A stretch of DNA of 64,000 bases from an uncultured Lactobacillaceae bacterium (GTDB lineage Bacteria > Bacillota > Bacilli > Lactobacillales > Lactobacillaceae), in the NCBI GenBank assembly GCA_945273735.1, contig CALYPJ010000002.1:1-64000 (forward strand). Direction: 5' to 3'. Under the pieces are notes generated by a model. It ran no database searches. It was not told where the DNA came from and saw only the letters and a list, made by a program, of their open reading frames with translations. How positions within the stretch are numbered: the stretch's first letter is position 1; each line of letters begins with the position of its first letter. Below are positions 36,927-46,298 of the stretch, one piece after another. Both the position numbers and the translations under genes were made by a program.

Positions 36927-38046
36927 GTGGAATTAGGAACAATAAAAAAAGAATTAGATCAAATAAGTAATAAAGTAAACCAATTTAGGAGGTCGCTTTG
37001 ACCTACCTGACCTTGAAGCTCAAATTGCATTAAATGAGCATAAAATGACTGAAGCAGATTTCTGGTCTGATTCACAAAAAGCTCAAAATTTAATTAATGA
37101 AAATAATAAGCTGAAAGAAACTTATCAAAATTTTAAGAATTTAGCAGATAATTTAGAAGAACTACAAGTTTCTTATGATTTAATTGTTGAAGAACCTGAT
37201 TCAGAAATACAAAAAGACTTAGAACTTGGATTAGGTAAGTTACAAGTTAATTTACAAGATTATGAAACTCAACAATTATTAAATGGTAAATATGATCATT
37301 TGAATGCTATTTTTGAAATCCATCCAGGAGCTGGAGGAACAGAATCGCAAGATTGGGGTGAAATGCTTTATCGAATGTATAATCGTTATGCTACAATCAG
37401 CGGTTTTGATTTTGAATTAATCGATTATGAAATAGGTGACGAAGCTGGTATTAAAAGCGCAACTTTTGTTTTAAAAGGAAATAATGCATATGGATTATGC
37501 AAATCCGAAAAAGGAGTACATCGCTTAGTTCGGATTTCTCCTTTTAACGCCCAAGGCAAGCGGCAGACATCATTTACTTCAGTTGACGTGATTCCTGAGA
37601 TTGATGAATCAGTTAAGGTAGATTTACGCCCAGAAGATTTAAAAGTGGATGTTTATCGTTCTAGCGGTGCTGGGGGTCAACATATAAATAAAACTTCAAG
37701 TGCGGTAAGGATTACTCATTTACCAACAGGTTTAGTTGCTGCATCCCAGCAACAACGTTCGCAGTTTCAGAATCGAGAAACAGCTTTAACTATGTTAAAA
37801 TCTAAACTTTATCAATTAGAACGAGAAAAAAAAGAAAAAGAAATGGCACAAATTAAAGGCGTTCAATTAGAAAATGCATGGGGATCTCAAATTCGTTCAT
37901 ATGTCTTCCACCCTTACAATTTAGTTAAAGATCACCGAACAAATTATGAAACTAGTGATGTTAACGCTGTAATGGATGGAAAAATTATGGGCTTTGTTAC
38001 TGCTTATTTACAATGGAATATGAATCAAAATAAGGAAACAAAATAG
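36927..38046 (+). CDS. prfB: Peptide chain release factor 2, with programmed +1 frameshift
   Basis: The gene is split: codons 1-24 run from GTG 36927 to CTT at 36996-36998, then an in-frame TGA (36999-37001). Slippage on CTTT continues in the +1 frame from GAC at 37000. An internal Shine-Dalgarno-like AGGAGG three bases before CTT TGA is the standard stimulator. The joined product is 372 residues with SPF (RISPFNAQGK), which recognises UGA and UAA stops, and GGQ at 249-251, which triggers hydrolysis. Low RF2 lets the ribosome shift, so the protein controls its own level. AGGAG lies 6 bases before the GTG. The TAG stop overlaps the GTG of ftsE. Confidence 0.97.
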
Positions 38047-38732
38047 TGATTGAATTAAAAAATGTAGTAAAAGAATACCCTAATGGGATTACCGCTTTGA
38101 AAGGTATTGATCTAACAATTGAGCAAGGAGAATTTGTCTATATCGTTGGAGCTTCAGGTTCAGGTAAATCAACTTTAATTAAAACTCTCTATCGTGAAGA
38201 AAAAATTACTTCAGGCATTATTAAAGTTAACGAGTATGATTTGGTAAGAATGAAAGATCGTCAAGTTCCATATTTACGTCGTGAACTGGGAGTTGTATTT
38301 CAAGATTATCGATTATTACCAAGACTTACTGCTTATGAAAATGTTGCTTATGCGATGGAAGTAATCGAAAAGAGACCAGAAGAAATAAAAAGCCGAGTAA
38401 TTGAAGTTCTGGAAATGGTAGGGTTAAAGGATAAAATTCGCCGTTATCCTAGTGAACTTTCAGGTGGTGAGCAACAAAGAGTTGCTATTGCTCGGGCAAT
38501 AACTAATAAGCCTTCTGTATTAATTGCTGATGAACCTACAGGAAATCTAGATCCTGATACTTCTAATGAAATTATGGAAATTATTGAACGTATTAATCAG
38601 CAAAATACGACGGTAATTATGGCAACTCATAATCAAAGTATCGTTAATAATTACGTTCACCGAGTGATCACCATTAAACATGGTCATCTAGTTAGTGATC
38701 AAGAAAAAGGGGCATACCGTTATGAAGCTTAG
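38046..38732 (+). CDS. ftsE: FtsE, cell division ABC ATPase
   Basis: The 228-residue ATPase has Walker [14 protein letters not shown] (about 36-48), signature [15 protein letters not shown] and Walker [14 protein letters not shown]. With FtsX it transmits signals to peptidoglycan hydrolases during division or elongation. The GTG start overlaps the prfB stop codon (TAGTG) and the gene overlaps ftsX by 11 bases, so the three are translationally linked. Confidence 0.97.
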   Translation: MIELKNVVKEYPNGITALKGIDLTIEQGEFVYIVGASGSGKSTLIKTLYREEKITSGIIKVNEYDLVRMKDRQVPYLRRELGVVFQDYRLLPRLTAYENVAYAMEVIEKRPEEIKSRVIEVLEMVGLKDKIRRYPSELSGGEQQRVAIARAITNKPSVLIADEPTGNLDPDTSNEIMEIIERINQQNTTVIMATHNQSIVNNYVHRVITIKHGHLVSDQEKGAYRYEA

Positions 38733-39609
38733 AACAATGTGGCGCCATATTATTGAGAGCCTTCGGAGTATTAAAAGAAATGGTTGGATGACTTTTGCCG
38801 CTGTAAGTGCAGTAACAGTTACTTTATTTATCGTAGGTGCTTTGTTCACAATAATTTTTAACGTTAATAATGTTTCAAAGCAAATTGAAAAAGATGTGAA
38901 AGTTCGGGTAGAAATTGATGTTAAAACTAGTAGAAATAAAGAAAACACTTTGCGCAAAGAAATTTCAAAAATTTCGGGAGTAAAAAAGGTTAGTTTTTCT
39001 AGTAAAAAGAACGAACTGGATAAAATTACTAAAACTTATAATTCCAATTTTAAAATGTTCTCTGGTGATGCTAATCCTTTAAGTGATGTCTTTATAGTTG
39101 AAACTACAAGTCCAAATAAAACTATTAAAGTAGCTAAAGAAATTCGTCAGCTTGATAATGTAAAAACAGCGCAATACGGTGGCGAACAAGCAAAAAGGTT
39201 ATTTAAATTTATGAGTGAAGTACAGTTATGGGGTACTATTTGTATCGTAATCTTAATAGCAATTGCTCTGTTTTTAATTTCTAATGTTATTCGTCTAACC
39301 ATTTTATCTCGTAAAAGTGAAATTGAAGCAATGCGTTTAGTAGGGGCAACCAGCTGGTATATCAGATGGCCATTTCTATTAGAAGGTGCTGAGACAGGAA
39401 TTTTAGGTTCAATAATTCCTATTATTGTTATTAATTGGGGTTATTCAGTAGTTTATCAGCAAACAGTTAACGGTTTAATGAATGCTGGATATTCACTTTT
39501 TGCTCCAGGAATGTTCCTTTTCCAAATTGATTTACTCTTGATTGTTTTAGCTATTATTATTGGAAGTTTGGGCTCATTAGTTTCAATGAGGCGCTTCTTA
39601 AAAATTTAA
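38722..39609 (+). CDS. ftsX: FtsX, cell division ABC permease-like protein
   Basis: The 295-residue protein has an N-terminal membrane span (about 24-46), a large extracellular loop (about 50-165) and three further spans in the C-terminal half (LWGTICIVILIAIALFLISN and following). ATG 38722 lies inside ftsE, 8 bases after AAAAGGGGC; a GTG at 38695 would add nine residues. No FtsX-partner hydrolase gene (PcsB or CwlO type) is adjacent; the next gene is pstS. Confidence 0.95.
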   Translation: MKLRTMWRHIIESLRSIKRNGWMTFAAVSAVTVTLFIVGALFTIIFNVNNVSKQIEKDVKVRVEIDVKTSRNKENTLRKEISKISGVKKVSFSSKKNELDKITKTYNSNFKMFSGDANPLSDVFIVETTSPNKTIKVAKEIRQLDNVKTAQYGGEQAKRLFKFMSEVQLWGTICIVILIAIALFLISNVIRLTILSRKSEIEAMRLVGATSWYIRWPFLLEGAETGILGSIIPIIVINWGYSVVYQQTVNGLMNAGYSLFAPGMFLFQIDLLLIVLAIIIGSLGSLVSMRRFLKI

Positions 39610-39643
39610 CTTTTTAATTCCCTAAAATTAGGTGAGGGTAATC

Positions 39644-40516
39644 GTGAAATTTAAGAAATTTTTGGTAACTTTAATCTTTCCCTTTTTAGCAGTATCTTTA
39701 TGTGCTTGTGGCATTAAAATTAAAGGTAAACAAATGACTGTTGTTGGTTCCACTGCTTTGCAACCTTTAATTGAATCTGCTGCAGAAGAATATCTTAAAG
39801 ACCATCAAGGGCTATTCATTAATGTTCAAGGCGGTGGTTCTGGTACGGGACTTTCAGAGATACAGCAGGGTGCGGTGTCAATGGGGATGAGTGACCTTTA
39901 TGCGCAAGAAAAAAAAGGAATTAAAGCTGATACTCTTTTAGATCATCGCTTATTAGTTACAGGTATAGCACCAGTTGTAAATAAAAAAGTAAAAGTTAAC
40001 AATCTTACATTTAAACAGTTACAGCAAATTTTTAGTGGGCAGATTACTAATTGGCATTCTATTACCGGCCAAGATTTACCGATTGTTATTGTTAATCGAT
40101 CAAATGGCAGTGGTACACGTTTTAATTTTGAAAAGATAGTTTTAATGGGAAATAAACCCAAACCAGCTCAAGAGCAAGATTCAAGTGGGATGGCTTTATC
40201 AATTGTCAGTTCTACTCCTGGTGCTATCAGTTATGTTTCTTTTTCTTATTTAAAAGATACGGTTTTGCATCCCAAAGTGGATGGTGTTGCACCAACTCAA
40301 GATAATGTAAAGACTAATCGTTGGAAAATTTGGTCATATGAACATATTTACACGCAAAAAAACATGGATCAAACGACTAAAAATTTTCTAAAATTTCTTT
40401 ATTCTCCTAAAGTATCTAAATTAATCTCAGCAATGAAATATATACCGACAAATGAAATGCAAGTACAAAGGGATTTCAACGGAAAAATTACTCCCACTAA
40501 TGTAGAGGATAAATGA
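39644..40516 (+). CDS. pstS: PstS, phosphate-binding lipoprotein
   Basis: The product of about 290 residues starts with a lipoprotein signal (VKFKKFLVTLIFPFLAVSLCAC, lipidated at the second Cys of LCAC). The phosphate site follows: VGSTALQPLIE, GGGSGTGLSEIQQGAVSMGMSD and NRSNGSGTRFNFEK. It binds phosphate outside the membrane for the PstCAB transporter. GTG 39644 follows TGAGGGTA. An upstream GTG at 39632 overlaps that site. Only 34 bases separate it from ftsX, and no phoPR pair or promoter is seen. Confidence 0.94.
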   Translation: MKFKKFLVTLIFPFLAVSLCACGIKIKGKQMTVVGSTALQPLIESAAEEYLKDHQGLFINVQGGGSGTGLSEIQQGAVSMGMSDLYAQEKKGIKADTLLDHRLLVTGIAPVVNKKVKVNNLTFKQLQQIFSGQITNWHSITGQDLPIVIVNRSNGSGTRFNFEKIVLMGNKPKPAQEQDSSGMALSIVSSTPGAISYVSFSYLKDTVLHPKVDGVAPTQDNVKTNRWKIWSYEHIYTQKNMDQTTKNFLKFLYSPKVSKLISAMKYIPTNEMQVQRDFNGKITPTNVEDK

Positions 40517-41424
40517 TGGATCCAATTAAAGAGAGTTTACTGAAAACATCAAGAAAAGCGAAACAAGAAAAATTTGGTAAATTAGTTACTTTTTTGTGTA
40601 TTCTTTTAATCATGGTAATGGTAGTTGCAATTATTTTATTTGTGAGTTTAAAAGGTATGGCTACTTTTGTAGTTAATCATGTCAGCCCTTTTGACTTTTT
40701 CTTTGGTGTTAATTGGAACCCTTCCGCAAAACCACCCCAGGTTGGAGCTTTACCAATGTTTCTTGGTTCATTTATCGTTACGATTTTAGCTGCATTAATT
40801 GCGACTCCCTTTGCTATAGGTGCTGCAACTTTTATGACGGAAATTGCCCCACGCACTGGTAAGAAAATTTTGCAGCCAGTAATGGAATTACTTGTAGGAA
40901 TTCCATCAGTTGTATATGGTTTTGTGGGTTTAGCTGTGTTCGTTCCTATTACGCGTCATCTTTTTGGTGGAAGTGGTTTTGGCATTTTTACCGCAACTTT
41001 GGTTTTGTTTTTAATGGTTTTGCCAACAATTACTTCAATGACAACAGATGCTTTAAATTCAGTACCTCGTAATTACCGTGAATCTTCTTTGGCTTTAGGA
41101 GCTACTCAATTTCAAACCATTTATAAAGTTGTCTGGCGTGCTGCAACACCAGGAATTATGACAGCAGTTGTTTTTGGAATGTCAAGAGCTTTTGGTGAAG
41201 CTCTTGCAGTTCAAATGGTTATTGGTAATGCAGCTTTAATGCCAACGAGTTTAACAAGTCCGGCTGCTACATTAACTTCAATTTTAACAATGGGAATTGG
41301 TAATTCTGTTTCGGGTACTTTAGAAAATAATGCTATTTGGTCTTTGGCGTTATTACTTCTATTAATGTCATTAGTCTTTAATTCATTAGTCCGTTGGATT
41401 GGTAAAAGGAGTTCTTTGAAATGA
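40513..41424 (+). CDS. pstC: PstC, phosphate ABC permease
   Basis: The 303-residue protein has six membrane spans and the permease loop EALAVQMVIGNA in SRAFGEALAVQ. VGIPSVVYGFVGLAVFVP is typical of PstC. It pairs with PstA to form the membrane channel. The ATG overlaps the pstS stop codon (ATGA), and a second ATG follows at 40516. AGAGGA is the ribosome binding site. Confidence 0.95.
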   Translation: MMDPIKESLLKTSRKAKQEKFGKLVTFLCILLIMVMVVAIILFVSLKGMATFVVNHVSPFDFFFGVNWNPSAKPPQVGALPMFLGSFIVTILAALIATPFAIGAATFMTEIAPRTGKKILQPVMELLVGIPSVVYGFVGLAVFVPITRHLFGGSGFGIFTATLVLFLMVLPTITSMTTDALNSVPRNYRESSLALGATQFQTIYKVVWRAATPGIMTAVVFGMSRAFGEALAVQMVIGNAALMPTSLTSPAATLTSILTMGIGNSVSGTLENNAIWSLALLLLLMSLVFNSLVRWIGKRSSLK

Positions 41425-42335
41425 ATTATAAATATTCCAAAACTCGTCGCACCCAATTAATCGATCGCCTTGCTTACAAAGTATTTTATGTTATTGCGAT
41501 TCTAATTGTCTTGATTCTAGCAGCCCTATTAATTTATATTTTGGTAACGGGATTACCTCATATTTCTTGGCACTTTTTGACTGGAAAATCTAAACCATTT
41601 CAAGCTGGTGGTGGTATTGGAATTCAGTTATTTAACTCTTTCTATTTATTAATTTTAACGATGTTAATTTCAGTTCCAATTTCATTGGGTGCAGGAATCT
41701 GGCTTTCAGAATATGCTAAAAAAAATCGTCTTACTAATTTAATTCGAACAACGATTGAAATATTAAGTTCCTTGCCATCAGTTGTTGTAGGGCTTTTTGG
41801 CTTTATTTTGTTTGTTTTACAATTTCACTTAGGCTTCTCTTTGCTCTCTGGAGCATTGGCATTAACAATTTTTAGTTTACCTTTACTGACGACAAATGTA
41901 GAAAATGCTTTACAAACGGTTCATTTTACTCAAAGAGAAGCCGGATTAGCATTAGGGCTTTCGCGAATTGAAACTGTTTTGAAAATTGTAGTTCCTGCTG
42001 CTTTACCAAATATTGTAACGGGTATGATTTTAGCAGCTGGTCGAGTATTTGGTGAAGCTGCCGCTTTAATTTATACTGCAGGACAAAGTGCTCCTGCAAT
42101 TAATTTTAGTAATTGGAATATTTTTGACCTCTCTAGTTTTTTAAGTCCGTTTCGGCCAGCAGAAACTTTAGCGGTGCACATTTGGAAAGTTAATTCTGAA
42201 GGTTTGATTCCTGATGCAAGTTCAGTTTCTGCAGGGGCTTCAGCAGTATTAATTATTGCTGTACTACTATTTAATTTTATAGCACGTTATCTTAGTAATC
42301 GAATTTATCAGCATATGACGGGGGTTAAAAGTTGA
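41421..42335 (+). CDS. pstA: PstA, phosphate ABC permease
   Basis: The 304-residue, six-span permease has EILSSLPSVVVGLFGF and the ATPase-contact loop ILAAGRVFGEAAALIYTAG. It starts inside pstC (4-base overlap) and overlaps pstB1 by 4 bases. Confidence 0.95.
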   Translation: MNYKYSKTRRTQLIDRLAYKVFYVIAILIVLILAALLIYILVTGLPHISWHFLTGKSKPFQAGGGIGIQLFNSFYLLILTMLISVPISLGAGIWLSEYAKKNRLTNLIRTTIEILSSLPSVVVGLFGFILFVLQFHLGFSLLSGALALTIFSLPLLTTNVENALQTVHFTQREAGLALGLSRIETVLKIVVPAALPNIVTGMILAAGRVFGEAAALIYTAGQSAPAINFSNWNIFDLSSFLSPFRPAETLAVHIWKVNSEGLIPDASSVSAGASAVLIIAVLLFNFIARYLSNRIYQHMTGVKS

Positions 42336-43135
42336 TTACTGATACAGAAACTTATATCCGTGATCTTAATAAAGAAGGAAATGAGATTGCCATTAGTACA
42401 GATGATTTACATGTGTGGTATGGTTCTCATGAAGCTATTCATGGAATATCATTAGCTTTTGAGCGCTTTAAAATATCTGCATTAATTGGAGCTTCTGGTT
42501 CTGGTAAATCGACTTACCTTCGTTCATTAAATCGGATGAATGATAATATTTATGGTACAAAAGTATTAGGTAAAATTTATTATCGTGGATTAAATATCAA
42601 CTCAGATAAAATTGATGTTTATGAAATGCGTAAACATATTGGCATGGTTTTTCAACAGCCAAATCCATTTGCTAAATCAATTTATGATAATATTACTTTT
42701 GCATTAAAACAGCATGGTGAAAAAAACAAAGAAAAACTAGATGAAATTGTAGAAAAAACACTAAAACAAGCTGCACTTTGGGATCAAGTGAAAGATAAAT
42801 TGGATACTAGTGCTCTAGCTTTATCAGGAGGCCAGGCTCAGCGACTTTGTATTGCACGTGCGATTGCAATGCAACCTGATATTTTGTTGATGGATGAACC
42901 AGCGAGTGCTTTGGATCCGGTTTCCACACAAGCAGTTGAGGACACAATGGTCCAATTAAAGGATAATTACACAATTATTATTGTGACCCATAATATGCAA
43001 CAGGCGGCTCGGATTAGTGATTATACGGCTTTTTTTCATCAAGGCGATGTTTATGAGTATGATCAGACGAAAAATATTTTTCTTCATCCGCATATTAAAT
43101 TAACTGATGATTATGTGTCAGGACATTTTGGTTAA
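42332..43135 (+). CDS. pstB1: PstB, phosphate ABC ATPase, first copy
   Basis: The 267-residue ATPase has Walker [21 protein letters not shown] (about 51-70), signature LSGGQAQRLCIARAIA and Walker B ILLMDEPASALDP. The start is TTG at 42332, overlapping the pstA stop codon. The signature and Walker B differ from the second copy (QAQRL versus QQQRV, EPAS versus EPTS), so the two may be tuned differently. Tandem pstB genes are common in lactobacilli and streptococci. Confidence 0.95.
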   Translation: MITDTETYIRDLNKEGNEIAISTDDLHVWYGSHEAIHGISLAFERFKISALIGASGSGKSTYLRSLNRMNDNIYGTKVLGKIYYRGLNINSDKIDVYEMRKHIGMVFQQPNPFAKSIYDNITFALKQHGEKNKEKLDEIVEKTLKQAALWDQVKDKLDTSALALSGGQAQRLCIARAIAMQPDILLMDEPASALDPVSTQAVEDTMVQLKDNYTIIIVTHNMQQAARISDYTAFFHQGDVYEYDQTKNIFLHPHIKLTDDYVSGHFG

Positions 43136-43146
43136 AAGGATAGATA

Positions 43147-43899
43147 ATGGCGCTTATTAAAACAACAAATTTAAATCTATATTATGGTAAATTTGAAGCA
43201 CTTCATAGTATTTCGATAGAATTTGAAAAGCATCAGATATCAGCGCTAATTGGACCTTCAGGTTGTGGTAAATCAACTTATTTACGAACCTTGAATCGCA
43301 TGAATGATTTAATTCCTAATGTGACAATTACAGGTAAAACCATAATTGGAAATACTGATATTTATGCTCCTAATACGGATGTAACTAAGTTACGAAAAAA
43401 AGTCGGAATGGTTTTTCAGCAGCCAAATCCCTTTCCTTTTTCAATTTATGAAAACGTTGTTTATGGCTTAAAATTAGCAGGATTAAAGGATAAAGAAAAG
43501 TTATCTGAAATTTGTGAGCAATCATTGAAAGAAGCAGCGGTTTGGGATGATGTTAAGGATAAACTAAATGATTCAGCATTAGGTTTATCCGGTGGTCAGC
43601 AGCAACGTGTTTGCATTGCTCGAGTGTTGGCAGTAAAACCAGAAATTATTTTACTAGATGAGCCAACAAGTGCTCTTGATCCCATTTCAACTAACAAAAT
43701 TGAAGATACATTATTAAAAATGAAAGAGCATTATACGATGATTATGGTAACTCATAATATGCATCAAGCTTCACGGATTGCAGATATGACTGCATTCTTT
43801 TTACAAGGTAAATTAATTGAATTTGATAAAACATCAAAAATGTTTTTGAATCCACAAAAAAAAGAAACTCAGGATTATATTTCTGGGCGATTTGGCTAG
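43147..43899 (+). CDS. pstB2: PstB, phosphate ABC ATPase, second copy
   Basis: The 250-residue ATPase has Walker [21 protein letters not shown] (about 37-56), signature [16 protein letters not shown] and Walker [14 protein letters not shown]. It carries the consensus PstB motifs more closely than the first copy. It lies 11 bases after pstB1. Confidence 0.96.
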   Translation: MALIKTTNLNLYYGKFEALHSISIEFEKHQISALIGPSGCGKSTYLRTLNRMNDLIPNVTITGKTIIGNTDIYAPNTDVTKLRKKVGMVFQQPNPFPFSIYENVVYGLKLAGLKDKEKLSEICEQSLKEAAVWDDVKDKLNDSALGLSGGQQQRVCIARVLAVKPEIILLDEPTSALDPISTNKIEDTLLKMKEHYTMIMVTHNMHQASRIADMTAFFLQGKLIEFDKTSKMFLNPQKKETQDYISGRFG

Positions 43900-43914
43900 A
43901 AAGGCTGGTATAAT

Positions 43915-44583
43915 TTGCGACAAACTTTTGATCAAGAATTAGAGAAATTGAATGAAGAATTCACTCTAATGGGTAAGATGGTGGAAAACCAAATTGAAAA
44001 TAGTATTGGTGCTTATCTTAACCAAGATTTAGATTTAGCAAATAAAGTGGTTGCTAAAGATTTAAAGGTTAATGAAGCTCAGATGTCATTAGAAAAAAAG
44101 AGTTTGGAATTAATTGCTTTACAACAGCCTGTAACTTCTGATTTAAGACTAATTGTTACAGTATTGAAAGCAAGTTCTGATTTGGAACGAATGGGTGATC
44201 ATGCAGTTAGTGTAGCTAAATATCTTTTACGGCTCAAAAAAATTGAACGGATTGTTTCAATTGAAAAATTAATTGCTGAAATGGGACTCAATGTGGAAAA
44301 AATGCTTGATGAAGTGTTAAAGGCTTTTACTAAAGAAGATGAAGATCAAGCAATTAAAATAGCACGCTCTGATCAAAATATTAATGAAATTTCCTTAAGT
44401 GTATATAAGAGATGTCTTAAGAATATGAAGAAAAAAGCTGACACAATTGAGACAGATACAAATTATATGTTGGTTGCCAACACAATTGAACGAATGGGTG
44501 ATTATGTTACTAATATCTGCGAATGGATTGTTTATCTGGTTAAAGGAAAACTAGTAGATTTAGACACTGATAATATGCTTTAA
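43915..44583 (+). CDS. phoU: PhoU, phosphate signalling protein
   Basis: The 222-residue all-helical protein is made of two PhoU repeats, each with the metal-binding motif: DLERMGDHAVSVAK and TIERMGDYVTNICEW. It modulates the Pst transporter and, where present, a phosphate two-component system. The start is TTG with AAAGG upstream. It is last in the pst run, followed by about 90 bases leading to the liaX-like gene. Confidence 0.95.
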   Translation: MRQTFDQELEKLNEEFTLMGKMVENQIENSIGAYLNQDLDLANKVVAKDLKVNEAQMSLEKKSLELIALQQPVTSDLRLIVTVLKASSDLERMGDHAVSVAKYLLRLKKIERIVSIEKLIAEMGLNVEKMLDEVLKAFTKEDEDQAIKIARSDQNINEISLSVYKRCLKNMKKKADTIETDTNYMLVANTIERMGDYVTNICEWIVYLVKGKLVDLDTDNML

Positions 44584-44605
44584 ATCTACAAAGTGAAAAT
44601 CAGCC

Positions 44606-44648
44606 TCTAGACTTATGTTAAATCTTTAGAAACCCTTCATAATATAAG
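44606..44648 (+). promoter_or_regulatory. Candidate regulated promoter of the liaXYZ-like operon
   Basis: An imperfect inverted repeat, TCTAGACTT...AAATCTTTAGA (44606-44630), lies just before overlapping -10-like hexamers CATAAT (44638-44643) and TATAAG (44643-44648). The arrangement suits activation by a response regulator such as LiaR, but the match to a known LiaR box is not verified and no liaFSR genes are in the window. Confidence 0.35.
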
Positions 44649-44676
44649 AGTAAAGAAGTTGGAGGTTTATATATTC

Positions 44677-46023
44677 ATGGACGAACGTAAAAGAATCATG
44701 GATTTAGTAAAAAAAGGGATTATCACTTCAGAAGAAGCAATTGTTTTATTGGAAAAATTAGGACAAGAAAACGCAGAAGAGGTTAACGAGGATAATTCTC
44801 AGACCTCTAACGAAAAAAATAATACTTATCGCAAACAAAATGATGCAAGTAGTGATTATATTGCTAATTTGAAAAAACGTATTAATCAAATTGAAGAACG
44901 ATTAACGGTTTTAAATACTTTGGATGATTTTGAAAGATTGGATGATGATGAAGCCGTTGAACGTGATGAGTTAAATAAATCTTTATCTGAATTAAAATCT
45001 GAATTGGCTAAAGCAGAAATAGAAAAAAGAAATTATGAAAAATCTTTTAATAGTCAGAATAATAAATTTTTTGGATTTGATTCTAGTGATATAGAAGATG
45101 GAGCACGTGATTTTGCTTCAAAAATAAAAGATAGTGTTAAAAATTTTTCAGATAATTTTGAATTTAAAGATTTTAATATAAAAATTCCTAGTTTTGCTCG
45201 TACTAAGAAAATTGAAAATAGTTTTGAATATGACCCAGCAGAAGTTAATGTATTAAATTTAAAAAATTTTAATGGTAATGTCACAATTAAACAAGGTAAT
45301 GATCAGAAAATTCATGAAATAGTAACCTATCGAGTTTACGGAAATATTCATAATAGTAGTCCTGAAGAGTTTTTTGAAGAAAATACCATAAATCAGTTAA
45401 ACGGTGCAACTTTAAATATTAAATTACATCGGCGTATTGTAGCAGATATTCAGTTAATTTTTCCGCATGATTTCAAGTTAGCTAGTGCGCGTTTACGTTG
45501 TAAAAATGGCAGTTTTAAATTAAGTGATTTAGAGATCACGGATCTGATAATAGTTGCTACTAATGGCAGTATTACTTTTAATAACTTTAATGTAGATCAT
45601 GCTGAAGTTAATAATGTTAATGGTTCAATTTCAGTGAATGATAGTTGGTTAAAAAGTGGAATCTTAAATACAACTAATGGTTCAATTCGTACTTACAATA
45701 GTTGTACTAACTTGGAAGTTTCTAATGTTAATGGCAGTATTATTTTAAGTAATATTAGTCCTAAAACTACTAATATTGATGCTCACTTGGTTAATGGTAA
45801 TGTTAAAATTTCTATTCCTAAGGAATTGGGTTATAAAATTATAGCTGATACTAAAAATGGCAGTATTAATCATCGGTTAAGTGATGCTGATATTATAGAA
45901 CACGATAAACACTATAAATCAGTTAAAATTAATCACAATGGCGATGGTGATGCTAAATTTCAAATTAGTACAATTTCTGGTTCAGTTTATTTAAAGGATA
46001 GTTCATTAGAAGGAGTTAATTAG
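44677..46023 (+). CDS. LiaX-like protein (SHOCT-like N-terminus, coiled coil, DUF4097 beta-solenoid)
   Basis: The 448-residue protein starts MDERKRIMDLVKKGIITSEEAIVLLEKLG, the short helical N-terminus seen in YvlB and enterococcal LiaX. A low-complexity linker and coiled coil follow (about 60-125), then a beta-rich DUF4097 domain (about 180-448) in which NGSI/NGSF-type turns recur about every 20 residues. LiaX takes part in the daptomycin and antimicrobial-peptide stress response in enterococci, where liaXYZ also precedes hprK. The start at 44677 follows GGAGG; a TTG at 44659 overlaps that site. No signal peptide is present, so export, as reported for LiaX, would be non-classical. Family recognition is from memory. 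Confidence 0.82.
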   Translation: MDERKRIMDLVKKGIITSEEAIVLLEKLGQENAEEVNEDNSQTSNEKNNTYRKQNDASSDYIANLKKRINQIEERLTVLNTLDDFERLDDDEAVERDELNKSLSELKSELAKAEIEKRNYEKSFNSQNNKFFGFDSSDIEDGARDFASKIKDSVKNFSDNFEFKDFNIKIPSFARTKKIENSFEYDPAEVNVLNLKNFNGNVTIKQGNDQKIHEIVTYRVYGNIHNSSPEEFFEENTINQLNGATLNIKLHRRIVADIQLIFPHDFKLASARLRCKNGSFKLSDLEITDLIIVATNGSITFNNFNVDHAEVNNVNGSISVNDSWLKSGILNTTNGSIRTYNSCTNLEVSNVNGSIILSNISPKTTNIDAHLVNGNVKISIPKELGYKIIADTKNGSINHRLSDADIIEHDKHYKSVKINHNGDGDAKFQISTISGSVYLKDSSLEGVN

Positions 46024-46025
46024 TT

Positions 46026-46289
46026 ATGTTTAGTTTATTAATATCCATTTTTATAGTAATTTTACTTTTGGGTATTATTTTTTCAATTGCCGGCTTTCTG
46101 TTTAGCTTTCTTTTTAAGTTCTTTGGTATTATTGTGATATGTGGTTTTGGTATTTGGCTAATTGACTTATTATCTAGCAGAAAGAAATTTAAACATCATT
46201 ATCGTTATCGAAATGATTGGTATGTGGTTAATAAAAAAGATCGAAAAAATCGCCACCGTACGCATCATGATGAATGGAGTAATTTTTGA
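46026..46289 (+). CDS. Small membrane protein in the LiaY position, 87 aa
   Basis: The first 50 residues are almost wholly hydrophobic, with two membrane spans (about 3-30 and 33-50). A very basic, His- and Tyr-rich cytoplasmic tail follows (KFKHHYRYRNDW...RHRTHHDEWSNF). The tail is not a PspC domain, which is what LiaY normally carries at this position. It starts 2 bases after the liaX-like gene with AAGGAG and precedes the LiaZ-like gene, so it surely belongs to the same operon. Function is unknown; membrane anchoring of the LiaX-like protein is a guess. Confidence 0.8.
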   Translation: MFSLLISIFIVILLLGIIFSIAGFLFSFLFKFFGIIVICGFGIWLIDLLSSRKKFKHHYRYRNDWYVVNKKDRKNRHRTHHDEWSNF

Positions 46290-46298
46290 AACTGATTT

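Noticed and set aside
37045..38046. A shorter prfB beginning at ATG 37045
   Set aside because: The upstream 24 codons plus the frameshift signal are clearly present, so the ATG is an internal methionine.
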